Shown: positions 17,378 through 26,128 of the stretch, piece after piece
Layout of the letters: each line of letters starts with the position of its first letter
Numbering within the stretch: position 1 is the first letter of the stretch
Assembly: GCA_029565935.1 (NCBI GenBank)
Contig: JAKQNF010000015.1
Span: 44,782-108,781, forward strand
Reading direction: 5' to 3'
DNA: 64,000 bases
DNA from: Bacillota bacterium
GTDB lineage: Bacteria > Bacillota > DTU025 > MWDF01
Program-made: the position numbers and the translations under genes
Notes under the pieces: generated by a model
Seen by the model: only the letters and a program-made list of their open reading frames with translations
What the model was told of the DNA's origin: nothing
Database searches by the model: none

Positions 17378-17655
17378 CTAAATACCCCGATAGTCTGCCA
17401 AGAAGGCGAATTGTATAAAGAAACTTATCATCTATATTATACTGCATAATTCTAACCGGCCGTCTCGTTTCCTTTGTATGTTCTCTATCATTTGACCATG
17501 GTCGGTATGTATCATTCGCACATATTATGCCTTTCTAGCAGGTTCTGCTCGATTTGTTTTCGCATTGTTATAAATATCACTATTGTCTATTCAATATTCG
17601 GGACGGAAGATTCTTTGTACAAATCGGACAAGTGCAAGACCCCAGCGCCTGCATA
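17378..17655. other. Intergenic region upstream of the large minus-strand operon
   Basis: This AT-rich stretch should hold the promoter of the M20D-liv-lar operon. A TATAAT reads on the minus strand at 17442-17437 with no convincing -35. It lies within an imperfect inverted repeat (17437-17451, ATTAT/ATAAT). A 10-bp palindrome GACCATGGTC sits at 17494-17503. These are weak candidates for regulator sites. Confidence 0.3.
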
Positions 17656-17690
17656 GAAAAGGAGGCGCGGGCTTCGACGAAATCCGCGCC
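17656..17690 (-). terminator. Rho-independent terminator of the TIM-barrel gene
   Basis: GC-rich stem GGCGCGG/CCGCGCC with an inner stem, followed on the minus strand by TCCTTTTC, 21 nt after the stop codon of the gene ending at 17711. Confidence 0.75.
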
Positions 17691-17710
17691 CCCATCAATC
17701 CTGATATTTC

Positions 17711-18544
17711 CTATAGTAGCGGCTTCAGTGCCTCAGCGCTCCTTCTTATCGCCGCCTCCTGGTCCGGATAATTGAACACCTCGGCTGACAAGTAGCCCTT
17801 GTAACCGGCCTTTTTCAGGGCGTCTATGGCGCCTTTGAAATCCATATGGCCGTATCCCGGGGGCTTCCTGTTGGTATCGCAAAGGTGCACGTGCACTACG
17901 GCTCCTTCCCCAACTGCCTGATAGATGCTCTGCTCGATGCTCGTCCTGTCGTCTATGTTCATATGGTACAGGTCCAACATGATCTTGAAGTTGGGCCTTC
18001 CCACCCTCGAAATCCACTCGAGGCCGTCTTGTGTGCTATTTATGAAGTTAAGGACATGGAAAGCTATCGGCTCGAGAGCGATCGTGACATTGGAACCTGA
18101 TGCGTAATCCGCAAGCTCCCTGAAGGCATCGAGGGCCCACCTTTCGGTGTCCTCCTTCGGGGTGTCGTCACTGTAATGCCAGCGGGACCTTCCGATGTTC
18201 ACGTGGGCGCCCCAGATCGATGCAAAGTCTACTATCTGCTTGATCCTCTCGAGGGCGAGCGCCCTCTTGCCTGCGTCGGGGGCGGCAAGGCCGACCCCTG
18301 ATTGCCCAAAGACCTCACCCGTGCAGATCAGCGGCACGTCAAGGCCGGCGGCGCCGATAGCCTTCTCTATAGGGGCCCAGTTAAAAGACCTTGCTTCGGC
18401 AGTGGTGAGCTCTATCCCGTCGTAACCCAGCTCCTTCAGGAGCTCGGTGCTCTTCTCGATGCTGCCGTGATAGCCGAGCGAGTTCGGCGACAGTATATCC
18501 GGCGTGTTGACCATGTAAGCGAGCTTCAATCGATGATCGACCAT
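17711..18544 (-). CDS. Sugar phosphate isomerase/epimerase family TIM-barrel protein
   Basis: A 277-aa AP-endonuclease-2/xylose-isomerase-like barrel. The four metal ligands of tagatose 3-epimerase relatives are recognisable: Glu in IALEPIAF, Asp/His in MLDLYHMN, His in HVHLCDTN, and Glu in LSAEVFN. Relatives epimerise or isomerise ketoses, hydroxypyruvate or inosose. GGAGGAG precedes the ATG at 18544; an upstream TTG would place the ribosome site inside the gene. It is monocistronic by position, with its own terminator. The substrate is unknown. Its place between the hydroxy-acid cluster and the TRAP operon suggests carbohydrate-acid metabolism, but that is weak. Confidence 0.85.
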   Translation of the reverse strand: MVDHRLKLAYMVNTPDILSPNSLGYHGSIEKSTELLKELGYDGIELTTAEARSFNWAPIEKAIGAAGLDVPLICTGEVFGQSGVGLAAPDAGKRALALERIKQIVDFASIWGAHVNIGRSRWHYSDDTPKEDTERWALDAFRELADYASGSNVTIALEPIAFHVLNFINSTQDGLEWISRVGRPNFKIMLDLYHMNIDDRTSIEQSIYQAVGEGAVVHVHLCDTNRKPPGYGHMDFKGAIDALKKAGYKGYLSAEVFNYPDQEAAIRRSAEALKPLL

Positions 18545-18791
18545 CTTCTCCTCCAATTCGGAACGCTCTTGCCAAGCTAACGCGATGGGACAGACGTGCC
18601 GGGCTCAGTTCCTGGTGTGATCTATCCGGGCGCAAGGTGCCCGTCTTATAGCCTACATACTACCATCATCGCGCATATTGTCGGAAATACAGCAGCTTAC
18701 GAAGTATAAGCAGACACCCTAGGACCGTCTGTAAGCGCCCCTCTTAAAACTTGTGGTGTGCCATGACTGGCACTATTTAGAATCGTCAGAG

Positions 18792-18974
18792 CTAGCCAAG
18801 CTTCTCAATTACGAGCAGGTACTTAGTCTTCGAAGAAGCTCCCATAGGAAAGAATGCAGGTGCGACTATGGGTACTATTGAAAACACCTCGCCAGTAAGG
18901 CTATCAAGGAAGCGTTCTAGTTCTTGAGCGGCATCATCTAGTTTGACTTCTAGCTTGTGAACAAGGTACTTCAA
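18792..18974 (-). CDS. Small conserved-looking protein of unknown function
   Basis: A 60-aa predicted protein beginning MKYLVHKLEVKLDDAAQELE and ending in KYLLVIEKLG. The alternating charged and hydrophobic pattern (long amphipathic helix, then beta-like end) and codon use resemble real genes. A GAGGGG ribosome site precedes the TTG start at 18974. I recognise no family for certain. It stands alone between the TIM-barrel gene and lacI. Confidence 0.55.
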   Translation of the reverse strand: MKYLVHKLEVKLDDAAQELERFLDSLTGEVFSIVPIVAPAFFPMGASSKTKYLLVIEKLG

Positions 18975-19054
18975 CTTTAACCCCTCACTTTCACCGCGAC
19001 CAGTACATGAATATTATAGATCACCCCGATATCGTTACATCTTTATCAGCCCAT

Positions 19055-19091
19055 AAAAAGGACCCTCTCCCGATGTAAGGGACGAGGATCC
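19055..19091 (-). terminator. Rho-independent terminator after lacI
   Basis: On the minus strand, an imperfect 12-bp stem (GGATCCTCGTCCC against GGGAGAGGGTCC) followed by TTTTT, 30 nt downstream of the lacI stop. It closes the TRAP operon. Confidence 0.85.
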
Positions 19092-19120
19092 TAATGAACG
19101 ATGTGCGGGCTTTTTATCTG

Positions 19121-20182
19121 CTATGCTTTGACCTTGCCGGTAGAACTCCTTATGACGAGGTGGCACTTTATCACGTCAGAGTGCGGCGTATCGTCACCGT
19201 TGGGCCTTATGGCCCCGAATAGCAGCTGTGCCGCTTTGTAACCGAAGCGGAATATCGGTACTGATACCGTCGTCAGCGGCGGGTTAGTGTGCGCTGCGAA
19301 GTTGAGGTCGTCAAATCCCACCACAGAGATGTCTTCCGGTACTTTCAGGCCCCTTGCCTGGACAGCCTTCATGGCACCTATGGCCAGCATATCGTTGTAG
19401 GTCACTATCGCGCTCACTTCGGGCTTTACGTCCAGTATCCAATTCATCGCCTCGTAGCCGCCCTCGATGCTCACCGGGAAGCCCGATGCGACAATCGGCT
19501 TTTCGAAACCGTGCCTTGCCAGCACTTCGCGGCATCCTTCCTCTCGCATCCAGGCGGCCCTGCCCCTAACAGGCCCCCCTATATAACCAAAGTGCCTGTG
19601 TCCGAGCTCTATGAGGTGCTCGGTTGCAAGGTGCAGGGCGTTGTCCTCTATGCAGACCGAGCGCACCTTTTCGTCGGGATGTGTCCTGTTGCACAGGACC
19701 ACGTCCGAATACTTGGCTACGTTCGATATCTGATCGTCCTTGAGCCTAGAGCTCGACAGTATCAGCCCGTCAACCTTGTGGCCCAGAAGCAGGTCAACGC
19801 ACCTAAGCTCCGTGTCCGGGTTCTCTCCCGTATCGCAAAGCAGCAGACTGTAGCCCTCTTCTTCCGTCGCGACCTGCACTCCTTTTACTATCTCGGAGAA
19901 GAAGTAGTTGCCGATGTCGGAGATGAGCAGGCCTATGGTCTTGCTCCGGCCCGTCACCAACGTCCTCGCGGGCGTATTGGGCCTGTAGCCGAGAGTGCCG
20001 GCCACATCCATCACTTTGCCGCGGGTTGCCTCCTTGACCGCCGGATCGTTGTTCATAACACGGGAGACGGTCTTTATGGAGACTTTCGCCTCTTCGGCTA
20101 TCTGCTTCATGGTGGGCACCCTGGGGCGCCTCGTGCCATCGTTTTCCTTATCCCCGCTCGTAGTTGCGATCTTTTGCGCCAC
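19121..20182 (-). CDS. LacI-family transcriptional regulator
   Basis: A 353-aa regulator. The N-terminal helix-turn-helix is TMKQIAEEAKVSIKTVSRVMNN-like (about residues 24-45), followed by the hinge region GYRPNTPARTLVTGRSKTIGLLI. A periplasmic-binding-protein-like effector domain then follows (YNDMLAIGAMKAVQARGLKVP, SVVGFDDLNFAAHTNPPLT). The GTG at 20182 has GGAG upstream and lies 4 nt after the M20 stop, so it is the last gene of the TRAP operon and presumably its autoregulated repressor. The effector is likely the imported compound or a product. Confidence 0.94.
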   Translation of the reverse strand: MAQKIATTSGDKENDGTRRPRVPTMKQIAEEAKVSIKTVSRVMNNDPAVKEATRGKVMDVAGTLGYRPNTPARTLVTGRSKTIGLLISDIGNYFFSEIVKGVQVATEEEGYSLLLCDTGENPDTELRCVDLLLGHKVDGLILSSSRLKDDQISNVAKYSDVVLCNRTHPDEKVRSVCIEDNALHLATEHLIELGHRHFGYIGGPVRGRAAWMREEGCREVLARHGFEKPIVASGFPVSIEGGYEAMNWILDVKPEVSAIVTYNDMLAIGAMKAVQARGLKVPEDISVVGFDDLNFAAHTNPPLTTVSVPIFRFGYKAAQLLFGAIRPNGDDTPHSDVIKCHLVIRSSTGKVKA

Positions 20183-20186
20183 GACC

Positions 20187-21323
20187 CTACTCCTTCACCG
20201 TAACAAGTCCATATACCAGGCATATGGCGTTGGCCAACTCATCGATCGGCATCTCTTCCCTGCAGGAATGGACTTGCCTAAAACCCATGCCCAGGCATAC
20301 GCTCTGTATGCCGTTGGCATTGAACATGTTCGCGTCGCTGCCCCCCATGCTGGAATCGATCGATGCCGGCATTCCTAATGCGGACAGTGCGGAAACCGCG
20401 TGTGCGACGACCGGGGCCTCATCCGGTATCTTGTAGCATCTGTAATGTGTGTGAAGGATGACTTCCGCGGTCGCGCCCCTTTCCGCGGCTGCGTTCTTGA
20501 ATACTTCCGAGAATTCGCTAGCGAGGTCCAAAGCCCTTTCGTCCACCAAGCTCCTGACTTCCCCTAGGATCATCGCGCGCTCGCAGACTATGTTCGTGTC
20601 GATGCCGCCTTCGATGACGCCTATGTTCGCTGTCGTCTCTTCGTCTATCTTGCCTAAGGGAAGTCGGGTGATCGCCTCCGCGGCCAATTGTATCGCGCTG
20701 ATCCCGTCTTCCGGGTTATTCGCCGCGTGTGCCGAGCGGCCCTTCATGTCGGCCTTGATCCTGATATGCGTCGGACTGGCCGTTATTATTGTACCAACCG
20801 GTTTTGCGCCGTCAAATACGTACGCCATCTTCGACTTCACTAGCGAATAGTCCATGTACCTGGCTCCTAGCAGCCCGTTCTCTTCGCTCGCCGTGAAGAT
20901 CACCTCCACCGGTCTGAGCTTGGCGCCCAGGTCCGATGCAAGCCTTAATCCCGACAGTATAGATACGATGCCGGCCACGTCGTCCGCTCCCAGCACCGTA
21001 TCCCCCGAAGAGACGATGCTCTCCTCGGAGACTACCGGCACCACCTTGCGGCCGGGGGCCACCCTGTCCATATGAGCGCAGAGGATGATCGGGGGAAGCC
21101 CCTTATCTCCTTCGAGCCTCCCCACAATATTACCTGTATCCCCGCCGAAGTGACGGCCGGCGTCGTCCTTCGTCACCTCGAAACCCAACTCCTTGAGCTT
21201 CGAGCTGACCGTCTCCGACATGTCGCCCTCTTCACCGGAGTGCGAATCGGTCCTTACCAGCCGACAGAATTCCTCGATGACATCCTCCATGGGGATGCGC
21301 TTCTTCAAGTCCTGTAAATTCAT
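20187..21323 (-). CDS. M20-family peptidase (PepT-like)
   Basis: A 378-aa zinc peptidase. LCAHMDRVAPG carries the first metal His and catalytic Asp, LGADDVAGI the bridging Asp, and TASEENGLLGARYMD the general base Glu plus a metal Glu. Late blocks GGSDANMFNANGI and GFRQVHSCREEM complete the active site. It matches the PepT/PepT-2 family, which releases N-terminal residues or deacylates N-acyl amino acids. It is encoded directly after an enolase-superfamily racemase of the N-acylamino-acid racemase type, so deacylation of an N-acyl-L-amino acid is a reasonable guess. Confidence 0.9.
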   Translation of the reverse strand: MNLQDLKKRIPMEDVIEEFCRLVRTDSHSGEEGDMSETVSSKLKELGFEVTKDDAGRHFGGDTGNIVGRLEGDKGLPPIILCAHMDRVAPGRKVVPVVSEESIVSSGDTVLGADDVAGIVSILSGLRLASDLGAKLRPVEVIFTASEENGLLGARYMDYSLVKSKMAYVFDGAKPVGTIITASPTHIRIKADMKGRSAHAANNPEDGISAIQLAAEAITRLPLGKIDEETTANIGVIEGGIDTNIVCERAMILGEVRSLVDERALDLASEFSEVFKNAAAERGATAEVILHTHYRCYKIPDEAPVVAHAVSALSALGMPASIDSSMGGSDANMFNANGIQSVCLGMGFRQVHSCREEMPIDELANAICLVYGLVTVKE

Positions 21324-21349
21324 GTGATCCTATTTGCCCTCCTCGTACG

Positions 21350-22444
21350 CTAGGCTCTGCATATGGTGACGTCCTCTGTGTACTTGTTGAGCTTGATCTC
21401 ATCGACCCTGTATTCGGTATTGGCGTCCAGCATGCCCTTTACGTGGGCTATGTCGGGCGTGACGAGGTCTTCTACGAGGAAGCGGTCGCTCGTTTCGATG
21501 TCGGCCGCGTACTTGAAGTTCGGCAGCGTTGATAGGGCGATCTTGAACCTCTGCCCTATGCCGGTCTCTATCATGCCGCCGGCCCAGTTCCCTATGCCGT
21601 TTTTCATGCAGATGTCATGTATGCGCACCGAATTGAGCAGCCCGCCCACCCTGCCGTACTTGATATTGATAATTTTGCAGCTGCCAAGCTCGATGGCCTT
21701 GCGCGCATCGTCCGGCGTGTGTATGCTCTCGTCGAGGCATATGGGCGTCGATATAGCCGACTGGAGCTTTCCGTGGTCGATTATGTCATCCTCAGCTAAG
21801 GGCTGCTCCATCATGAGCAGATGGTGTTCATCAAGCCTAGCGAGCGTTTCCGAATCCTTGAGGCGGTACGATGAGTTGGCGTCCACCATCAGCGAGATGT
21901 CCGGAAAAGCCTTCCGTACCTTGCTTACGGTATCTATGTCCTTGCCAGGCTCTATCTTGATCTTGATCCTGCGGTACCCTTCGGCAAGGTAGTCCTCTAT
22001 CTTCTTCAGCAGCGCATCTACCGAAGGCTGGATACCGATGCTGACTCCAACTTCGACGGCGGGATCGGTGCCGCCGACTAGCTTCCACAGCGGCAGACCT
22101 CTCATCTTCGATTCCAGGTCCCAGAGGGCCGTCTCGACCGCCGCCTTGGCGTGGTTGTTGCCCTTGATGAAGTCTACTGCCCTATAATAGTCCTCTATGC
22201 CGTTTAGGCTCTTGCCTATGATTGCGGGTGCTATGAAGCCTCGTATGACTGCCTTCATAGTCTCTATGCATTCGTAGCTGTAGACCGGAGCATAGAACGG
22301 GCATGCCTCCCCGAACGCAGTATGCCCCTCCCCGTATACTTTCACCACTATCGAGTGCTGCTCGTTGATCGCCCCGAAACTGGTCCTGAATGTCTGGTTC
22401 ATCGGTATGTTAGTGTGTATGACGTCAATCCGCTCGATCCTCAT
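21350..22444 (-). CDS. Enolase-superfamily enzyme, N-acylamino acid racemase/OSBS or dipeptide epimerase-like
   Basis: A 364-aa muconate-lactonising subgroup protein. The two acid/base lysines are present: K163 in the K-x-K motif (161-163) and K262 in NIKYGRVGG. The metal ligands are D188 (MVDANSSY), E213 (MEQPLAEDD) and D238 (CLDES). The C-terminal WAGGMIETGIG block is typical of the OSBS/NSAR family. There are no menaquinone genes nearby, so o-succinylbenzoate synthesis is unlikely. With TRAP transport, an M20 peptidase and a LacI regulator, racemisation of an N-acyl amino acid or epimerisation of a dipeptide fits better. The choice between the two is not decided by what I can see. Confidence 0.85.
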   Translation of the reverse strand: MRIERIDVIHTNIPMNQTFRTSFGAINEQHSIVVKVYGEGHTAFGEACPFYAPVYSYECIETMKAVIRGFIAPAIIGKSLNGIEDYYRAVDFIKGNNHAKAAVETALWDLESKMRGLPLWKLVGGTDPAVEVGVSIGIQPSVDALLKKIEDYLAEGYRRIKIKIEPGKDIDTVSKVRKAFPDISLMVDANSSYRLKDSETLARLDEHHLLMMEQPLAEDDIIDHGKLQSAISTPICLDESIHTPDDARKAIELGSCKIINIKYGRVGGLLNSVRIHDICMKNGIGNWAGGMIETGIGQRFKIALSTLPNFKYAADIETSDRFLVEDLVTPDIAHVKGMLDANTEYRVDEIKLNKYTEDVTICRA

Positions 22445-22470
22445 ATAGTCCGCTCTCCTTTGCTAGATTG

Positions 22471-23757
22471 CTAGATTAGTCCTAAGATCCGCGGCACAAG
22501 CAGCGCCAGGTTGCCAGAGAACGCTATGATAAAGAGCGTTACTATCTGGCTAAGCAAGAAAGGCCACATCTCGCGCATCACGTTCTCTATGCTCTCCCTC
22601 GCAACGGTGCATGCCATGAACAAAGCAGCTCCCACAGGCGGCGTTATCAGTCCGATGTTCAGCGCAAGTACCATGACTATGCCGAAATGCAGCGGGCTGA
22701 TCCCAAGGCGCATCGCTATCGGTGCGAGTATGGGAGACAGGATGATGATCGATGCCGAAAGGTCCATGAAGCATCCTATTATCAGGAAGAGAATGCAGCA
22801 GTACAACATGAACATATGCTTGTTCGCCGATATCCCGAGGACGAAGTTCGCCATCGCGGCCGGCACCTGCTCGGAAGCGAGGACCCAGCTAAGGATCCCT
22901 CCCATGGCGACCAGCAGCAGTGAGACGCCCGTCGTGTAGACGGTCCTTTTCAGTGCGGAAACCAGTACTTTAAGGTTCAGCGTCTTGAACGCCAGGCCCC
23001 CGACCAGGAGGGCATACCCGACCGCGACCGCGGCCGCTTCCGTCGGCGTGAATATGCCGCCGAGGATACCTCCCATGATTATCACCGGCATCCCTAAAGC
23101 AAGCAGGCCTTCCTTTATGGCGCCACCGAATCTGGACCATGAGAATTTCCCGCTGTGCGCCTGGTATCCCCTCTTGGAGGAGATTATGTGGTTCGCGACC
23201 ATCATCAGCAACGCCATCAATAGGCCGGGGATCAGACCGGCCGCGAAGAGCGCCGCGACCGAGACGCCCACCGTGGAACCGTAGATCACCATAGGTATGC
23301 TCGGAGGGATCGTCGGACCGATGACCGACGTCGCCGCCGTTAGCGCGGTTGCATATGGTTTGGAATATCCCGAATCGGTCATCGCGGGGATGATCATCGT
23401 GCCGAGGCCGGCGACGTCTGCGACCGCGGAACCCGATATGCCCGCGAAGAATACGCTGTCCAGGCAGTTGACGTGACCGAGGCCGCCCTTCAAGTGCCCG
23501 ACGAGGGCATTGGCCAGCTTGATGATGCGCTCGCTTATGCCAAGCGCGTTCATCAGCTCTCCGGCCAGGCAGTAGAAAGGTATCGCCATGAGGACGAAAG
23601 AATCCATGCCGGAGAATATCTGCTGCGGGACGAGCAACAAGAGGCTTCGCCCGCTGGTCATTATCAAAGCAATGAGGCCGACTATCCCGAGGATGAAGGC
23701 GATAGGCGTGCCTATTATCAACATGATGGCAAAGGCGATCAATACTACCGTCAGCAT
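22471..23757 (-). CDS. dctM: TRAP transporter large permease DctM
   Basis: A 428-aa membrane protein with about twelve hydrophobic segments, beginning MLTVVLIAFAIMLIIGTPIAF. Family blocks include PFYCLAGELMNALGISERI, FAGISGSAVADVAGLGTMI, PPSIPMVIYGSTVGVS and GGIFTPTEAAAVAVGYAL. The ATG at 23757 overlaps the dctQ stop (ATGCTGA), which fixes the start; a longer reading upstream is only a shadow of dctQ. It imports an organic anion driven by an ion gradient together with DctQ and DctP. Confidence 0.96.
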   Translation of the reverse strand: MLTVVLIAFAIMLIIGTPIAFILGIVGLIALIMTSGRSLLLLVPQQIFSGMDSFVLMAIPFYCLAGELMNALGISERIIKLANALVGHLKGGLGHVNCLDSVFFAGISGSAVADVAGLGTMIIPAMTDSGYSKPYATALTAATSVIGPTIPPSIPMVIYGSTVGVSVAALFAAGLIPGLLMALLMMVANHIISSKRGYQAHSGKFSWSRFGGAIKEGLLALGMPVIIMGGILGGIFTPTEAAAVAVGYALLVGGLAFKTLNLKVLVSALKRTVYTTGVSLLLVAMGGILSWVLASEQVPAAMANFVLGISANKHMFMLYCCILFLIIGCFMDLSASIIILSPILAPIAMRLGISPLHFGIVMVLALNIGLITPPVGAALFMACTVARESIENVMREMWPFLLSQIVTLFIIAFSGNLALLVPRILGLI

Positions 23758-24248
23758 TTGTCCGACCCTCCCAACTCGGAAATTATCTTCGTCAAAGACA
23801 CTGCGAACAGCAGAATGCCGCCTAAGGGTATGCAGCTCATCGGTATCCACATCTTGATCGGAAGTATCTGGGCCGACGCCGAGCCCGATGCAATCATCCA
23901 CTTGAACCCTTCATAGATTATCACCGCAGCAAGCGCCCCTATGAGGGTGTAGCTGACTACGTTGGCGATCTTCCTTAGTTTTCCGGGCATCTTCTCAACT
24001 ATTGTGTTGAAGCCCACGTGTTCGTCCTTAAGCAGGGCGAGGGCCGTGCCGAACATCCCTACGAATATCATGAGGTACCTCGTTAGCTCCTCTGTCCACG
24101 ATAGGGCGTTGCCCAGGACGTACCTGTAGAAGATGGCGAGCAGGCAGACCACGACCATCAGGGCCAGGGCCACTGCGCAAACGTTCACCAATACCTTGTC
24201 TACCGCGTCCATGATCCGCGCCACCGCCGGACGGTGTCCTTTAGGCAA
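23751..24248 (-). CDS. dctQ: TRAP transporter small permease DctQ
   Basis: A 165-aa protein with four predicted membrane helices and the DctQ motif region RYVLGNALSWTEELTRYLMIFVGMFG. It anchors the large permease and docks the loaded DctP. It ends inside the first codons of dctM and follows dctP after 83 nt, the usual TRAP order P-Q-M. Confidence 0.95.
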   Translation of the reverse strand: MPKGHRPAVARIMDAVDKVLVNVCAVALALMVVVCLLAIFYRYVLGNALSWTEELTRYLMIFVGMFGTALALLKDEHVGFNTIVEKMPGKLRKIANVVSYTLIGALAAVIIYEGFKWMIASGSASAQILPIKMWIPMSCIPLGGILLFAVSLTKIISELGGSDKC

Positions 24249-24331
24249 GCAAATCGACCTCCTCTTGTCTCTAATGGATGTTCGGGGCTGTAAGGCGCCC
24301 CGAACATCGCTTCACGCTACGTGCGGACCAG

Positions 24332-25363
24332 TTAGTTGGCCTTCTTCTCGATAGCGTCGACCGTGCTTACGAAGCGGTCTACTATGGAGGAGTCCATCTT
24401 GGTCTTGGCCCAATCTATGACCGCGGTGCGTCCCAGCTTCCTGAATTCCTGATAGGCTTCCTCGGAGATGGGGCTGACCTGCATGCCCAGCGATTTCAGC
24501 TGTGCGTAGCCGGTGGCCTGCACTACCTGGGTAAGTCCCGAGGAGGCCAGCTTGGCATAATAGAAAGCCTCGTCGACGATCTTCTTGATGTCGGCGGGGA
24601 GCTTGTTGTACCAGGAGGCGTTGACGACGGTCCAGTGCCCGCCGAGGATCGTGCGGCTTATGCTTAAATATTTCTGCACTTCGTTGATCTTGTTGTTAAG
24701 GATGATCGAAACGGGATTGACCTGTCCCTGGACTACGCCGGTCTGAAGTCCGGTGTAGGTCTCGCTCCATGCCATCGGAACGGCGTTGGCGCCGAGGGCC
24801 TTGAACATGGCGACCTGGCTGTCGTCCATCGCGCGGAACTTGATGCCCTTCATGTCGGCGACGGTCTTTATGGGCCTTACGTTATTCGTAAAGCAGGAAA
24901 GTCCGCCCAGCTCGAATACGTTGATCGACTTAAGGCCGGTCTTTTTCTCCATGTCGGCGAACATCCACTGCACGAAGTCGCTTTCGAGCACTTCGGCCAC
25001 TACGCGGTCGTTCTTATAGGTGAACGGAGTGTTAAGCAGGATGGCCGGCTGGTAGATGGCGCTGAGGCCGCCTATCGAGGCGAGGTTGATCTGGATGCCG
25101 TTGGCCTTGGTCAGCTCGAGCCTCTCCCTCTCCTTGCCCAGCACGCTGGCGGGGTGTATCTCTACTGTGTATTCGCCCTCGGTAGCGTTCTCTACATAGC
25201 TCTTGAACACAAGGGCATATGCATGAACGGGGTCGTAGGTATCAGAAGTCTGGTCGTGGGCGAGTTTGATCACGTTCTTCGGAGCTGCCATAGATACCGG
25301 CGTCATCAGCAGACAAGCTGCTAGTACTGCCAATAGGCTTACGAATAACTGCCTTCTAGACAT
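24332..25363 (-). CDS. dctP: TRAP transporter substrate-binding protein DctP
   Basis: A 343-aa periplasmic protein. It has a signal peptide (MSRRQLFVSLLAVLAACLLM, cleavage near SMAAP) and the DctP core: KFRAMDDSQVAMFKALGANAVPMAW surrounds the conserved Arg that binds the ligand carboxylate, then YTGLQTGVVQGQVNP. The ATG at 25363 is chosen because an in-frame codon six triplets earlier lies inside the GGAGGG ribosome site. The ligand carries a carboxylate; the linked racemase and peptidase point to N-acyl amino acids or dipeptides. Confidence 0.94.
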   Translation of the reverse strand: MSRRQLFVSLLAVLAACLLMTPVSMAAPKNVIKLAHDQTSDTYDPVHAYALVFKSYVENATEGEYTVEIHPASVLGKERERLELTKANGIQINLASIGGLSAIYQPAILLNTPFTYKNDRVVAEVLESDFVQWMFADMEKKTGLKSINVFELGGLSCFTNNVRPIKTVADMKGIKFRAMDDSQVAMFKALGANAVPMAWSETYTGLQTGVVQGQVNPVSIILNNKINEVQKYLSISRTILGGHWTVVNASWYNKLPADIKKIVDEAFYYAKLASSGLTQVVQATGYAQLKSLGMQVSPISEEAYQEFRKLGRTAVIDWAKTKMDSSIVDRFVSTVDAIEKKAN

Positions 25364-25506
25364 TGTTCTGTTACCCTCCACTCTTTTTATTGATATGCTT
25401 TTTACTGTTGATAGAATTGATCAAGGTGCCGTCTTTTAACCGACCACCGTCCCTTCTCCTATTGTCTTGAATGTCTTACATTTGTCCCGTCTATTTATAG
25501 AATTGC

Positions 25507-25535
25507 GTTATACACGTGCTTATTTGATATGTCAT
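25507..25535 (-). promoter_or_regulatory. Candidate sigma-70 promoter of the TRAP operon
   Basis: Minus-strand -35 ATGACA (25535-25530), 17-nt spacer, -10 TATAAC (25512-25507), giving a leader of about 140 nt before dctP. Confidence 0.5.
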
Positions 25536-25573
25536 CGTTGTCATTATAGTATCACCGATGTCAAGTTGTGTCA
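25530..25573 (-). repeat. Four TGACA direct repeats at helical-turn spacing upstream of dctP
   Basis: The pentamer TGACA (minus strand) occurs at 25530-25534, 25539-25543, 25559-25563 and 25569-25573. Spacings are 9, 20 and 10 nt, so the copies lie on roughly one helix face, and the first overlaps the -35 box. This arrangement suggests binding sites for an activator or repressor oligomer; the LacI protein encoded in the operon, or another factor, could bind. Confidence 0.4.
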
Positions 25574-26023
25574 TCCGGAATCTCTGTTCCATGCAATCGT
25601 CTAAGCACTCTGCTGCATAGGCCTAAAAATCGCCGCTTCTATTTCTTCTAGCATCGTGTTTCTATTTGCTTTAGACGGCTAAAGGTTATCCTTGCCATAC
25701 TTAATGGACCTCTCTTCTTTCGAGCTATCATGTCTGCAAAGCAGCCATCCCCTTCTCATCGGCCAGGCACATTGTTTTTATTTTCGTACACTTTAATTTG
25801 TGAAGGAATTCACTATAAAAGGAAGAATATTGGTCAATAACATATTAGTGATGAAATTCACAATATTCCCTATGCTAAGGGTTTTAGAGAACAATATGCA
25901 TCTTAGTAGCACGATAATGCCCTCTAAATGTAAATTTTGATTGTTTAGCTGCACTGTTAATAAGTTCAGAGCATGCAAGCTATCTATGAGGATATTTGCC
26001 GGACAGCACAGTTCCGAAGCCAG
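25574..26023. other. AT-rich divergent intergenic region
   Basis: This holds no gene I can support. It separates the leftward TRAP operon from the rightward hydrogenase operon. A 61-codon minus-strand frame at 25793-25978 has no ribosome site and composition typical of random AT-rich DNA. Confidence 0.5.
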
Positions 26024-26051
26024 TTGAAAGAGATCGTTGAAAATTTTTAAT
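26024..26051 (+). promoter_or_regulatory. Possible promoter of the hydrogenase operon
   Basis: TTGAAA at 26024-26029, 16-nt spacer, TTTAAT at 26046-26051, about 75 nt upstream of the first gene. The match is moderate. Confidence 0.35.
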
Positions 26052-26128
26052 TACTGCGCTACTTGTCGGGATCGGCGGATATCGGGCCCGCCTACGCTCA
26101 TTTGGTGGACAGAAGGAAGTGAGAGGAC

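Noticed and set aside
21350..22444. Menaquinone o-succinylbenzoate synthase (MenC)
   Set aside because: The family includes OSBS, but no other men genes are near and the operon carries TRAP, peptidase and LacI genes.
23758..23901. 48-residue N-terminal extension of DctM
   Set aside because: It overlaps dctQ in another frame, has no family likeness, and the ATGCTGA overlap gives a better start.
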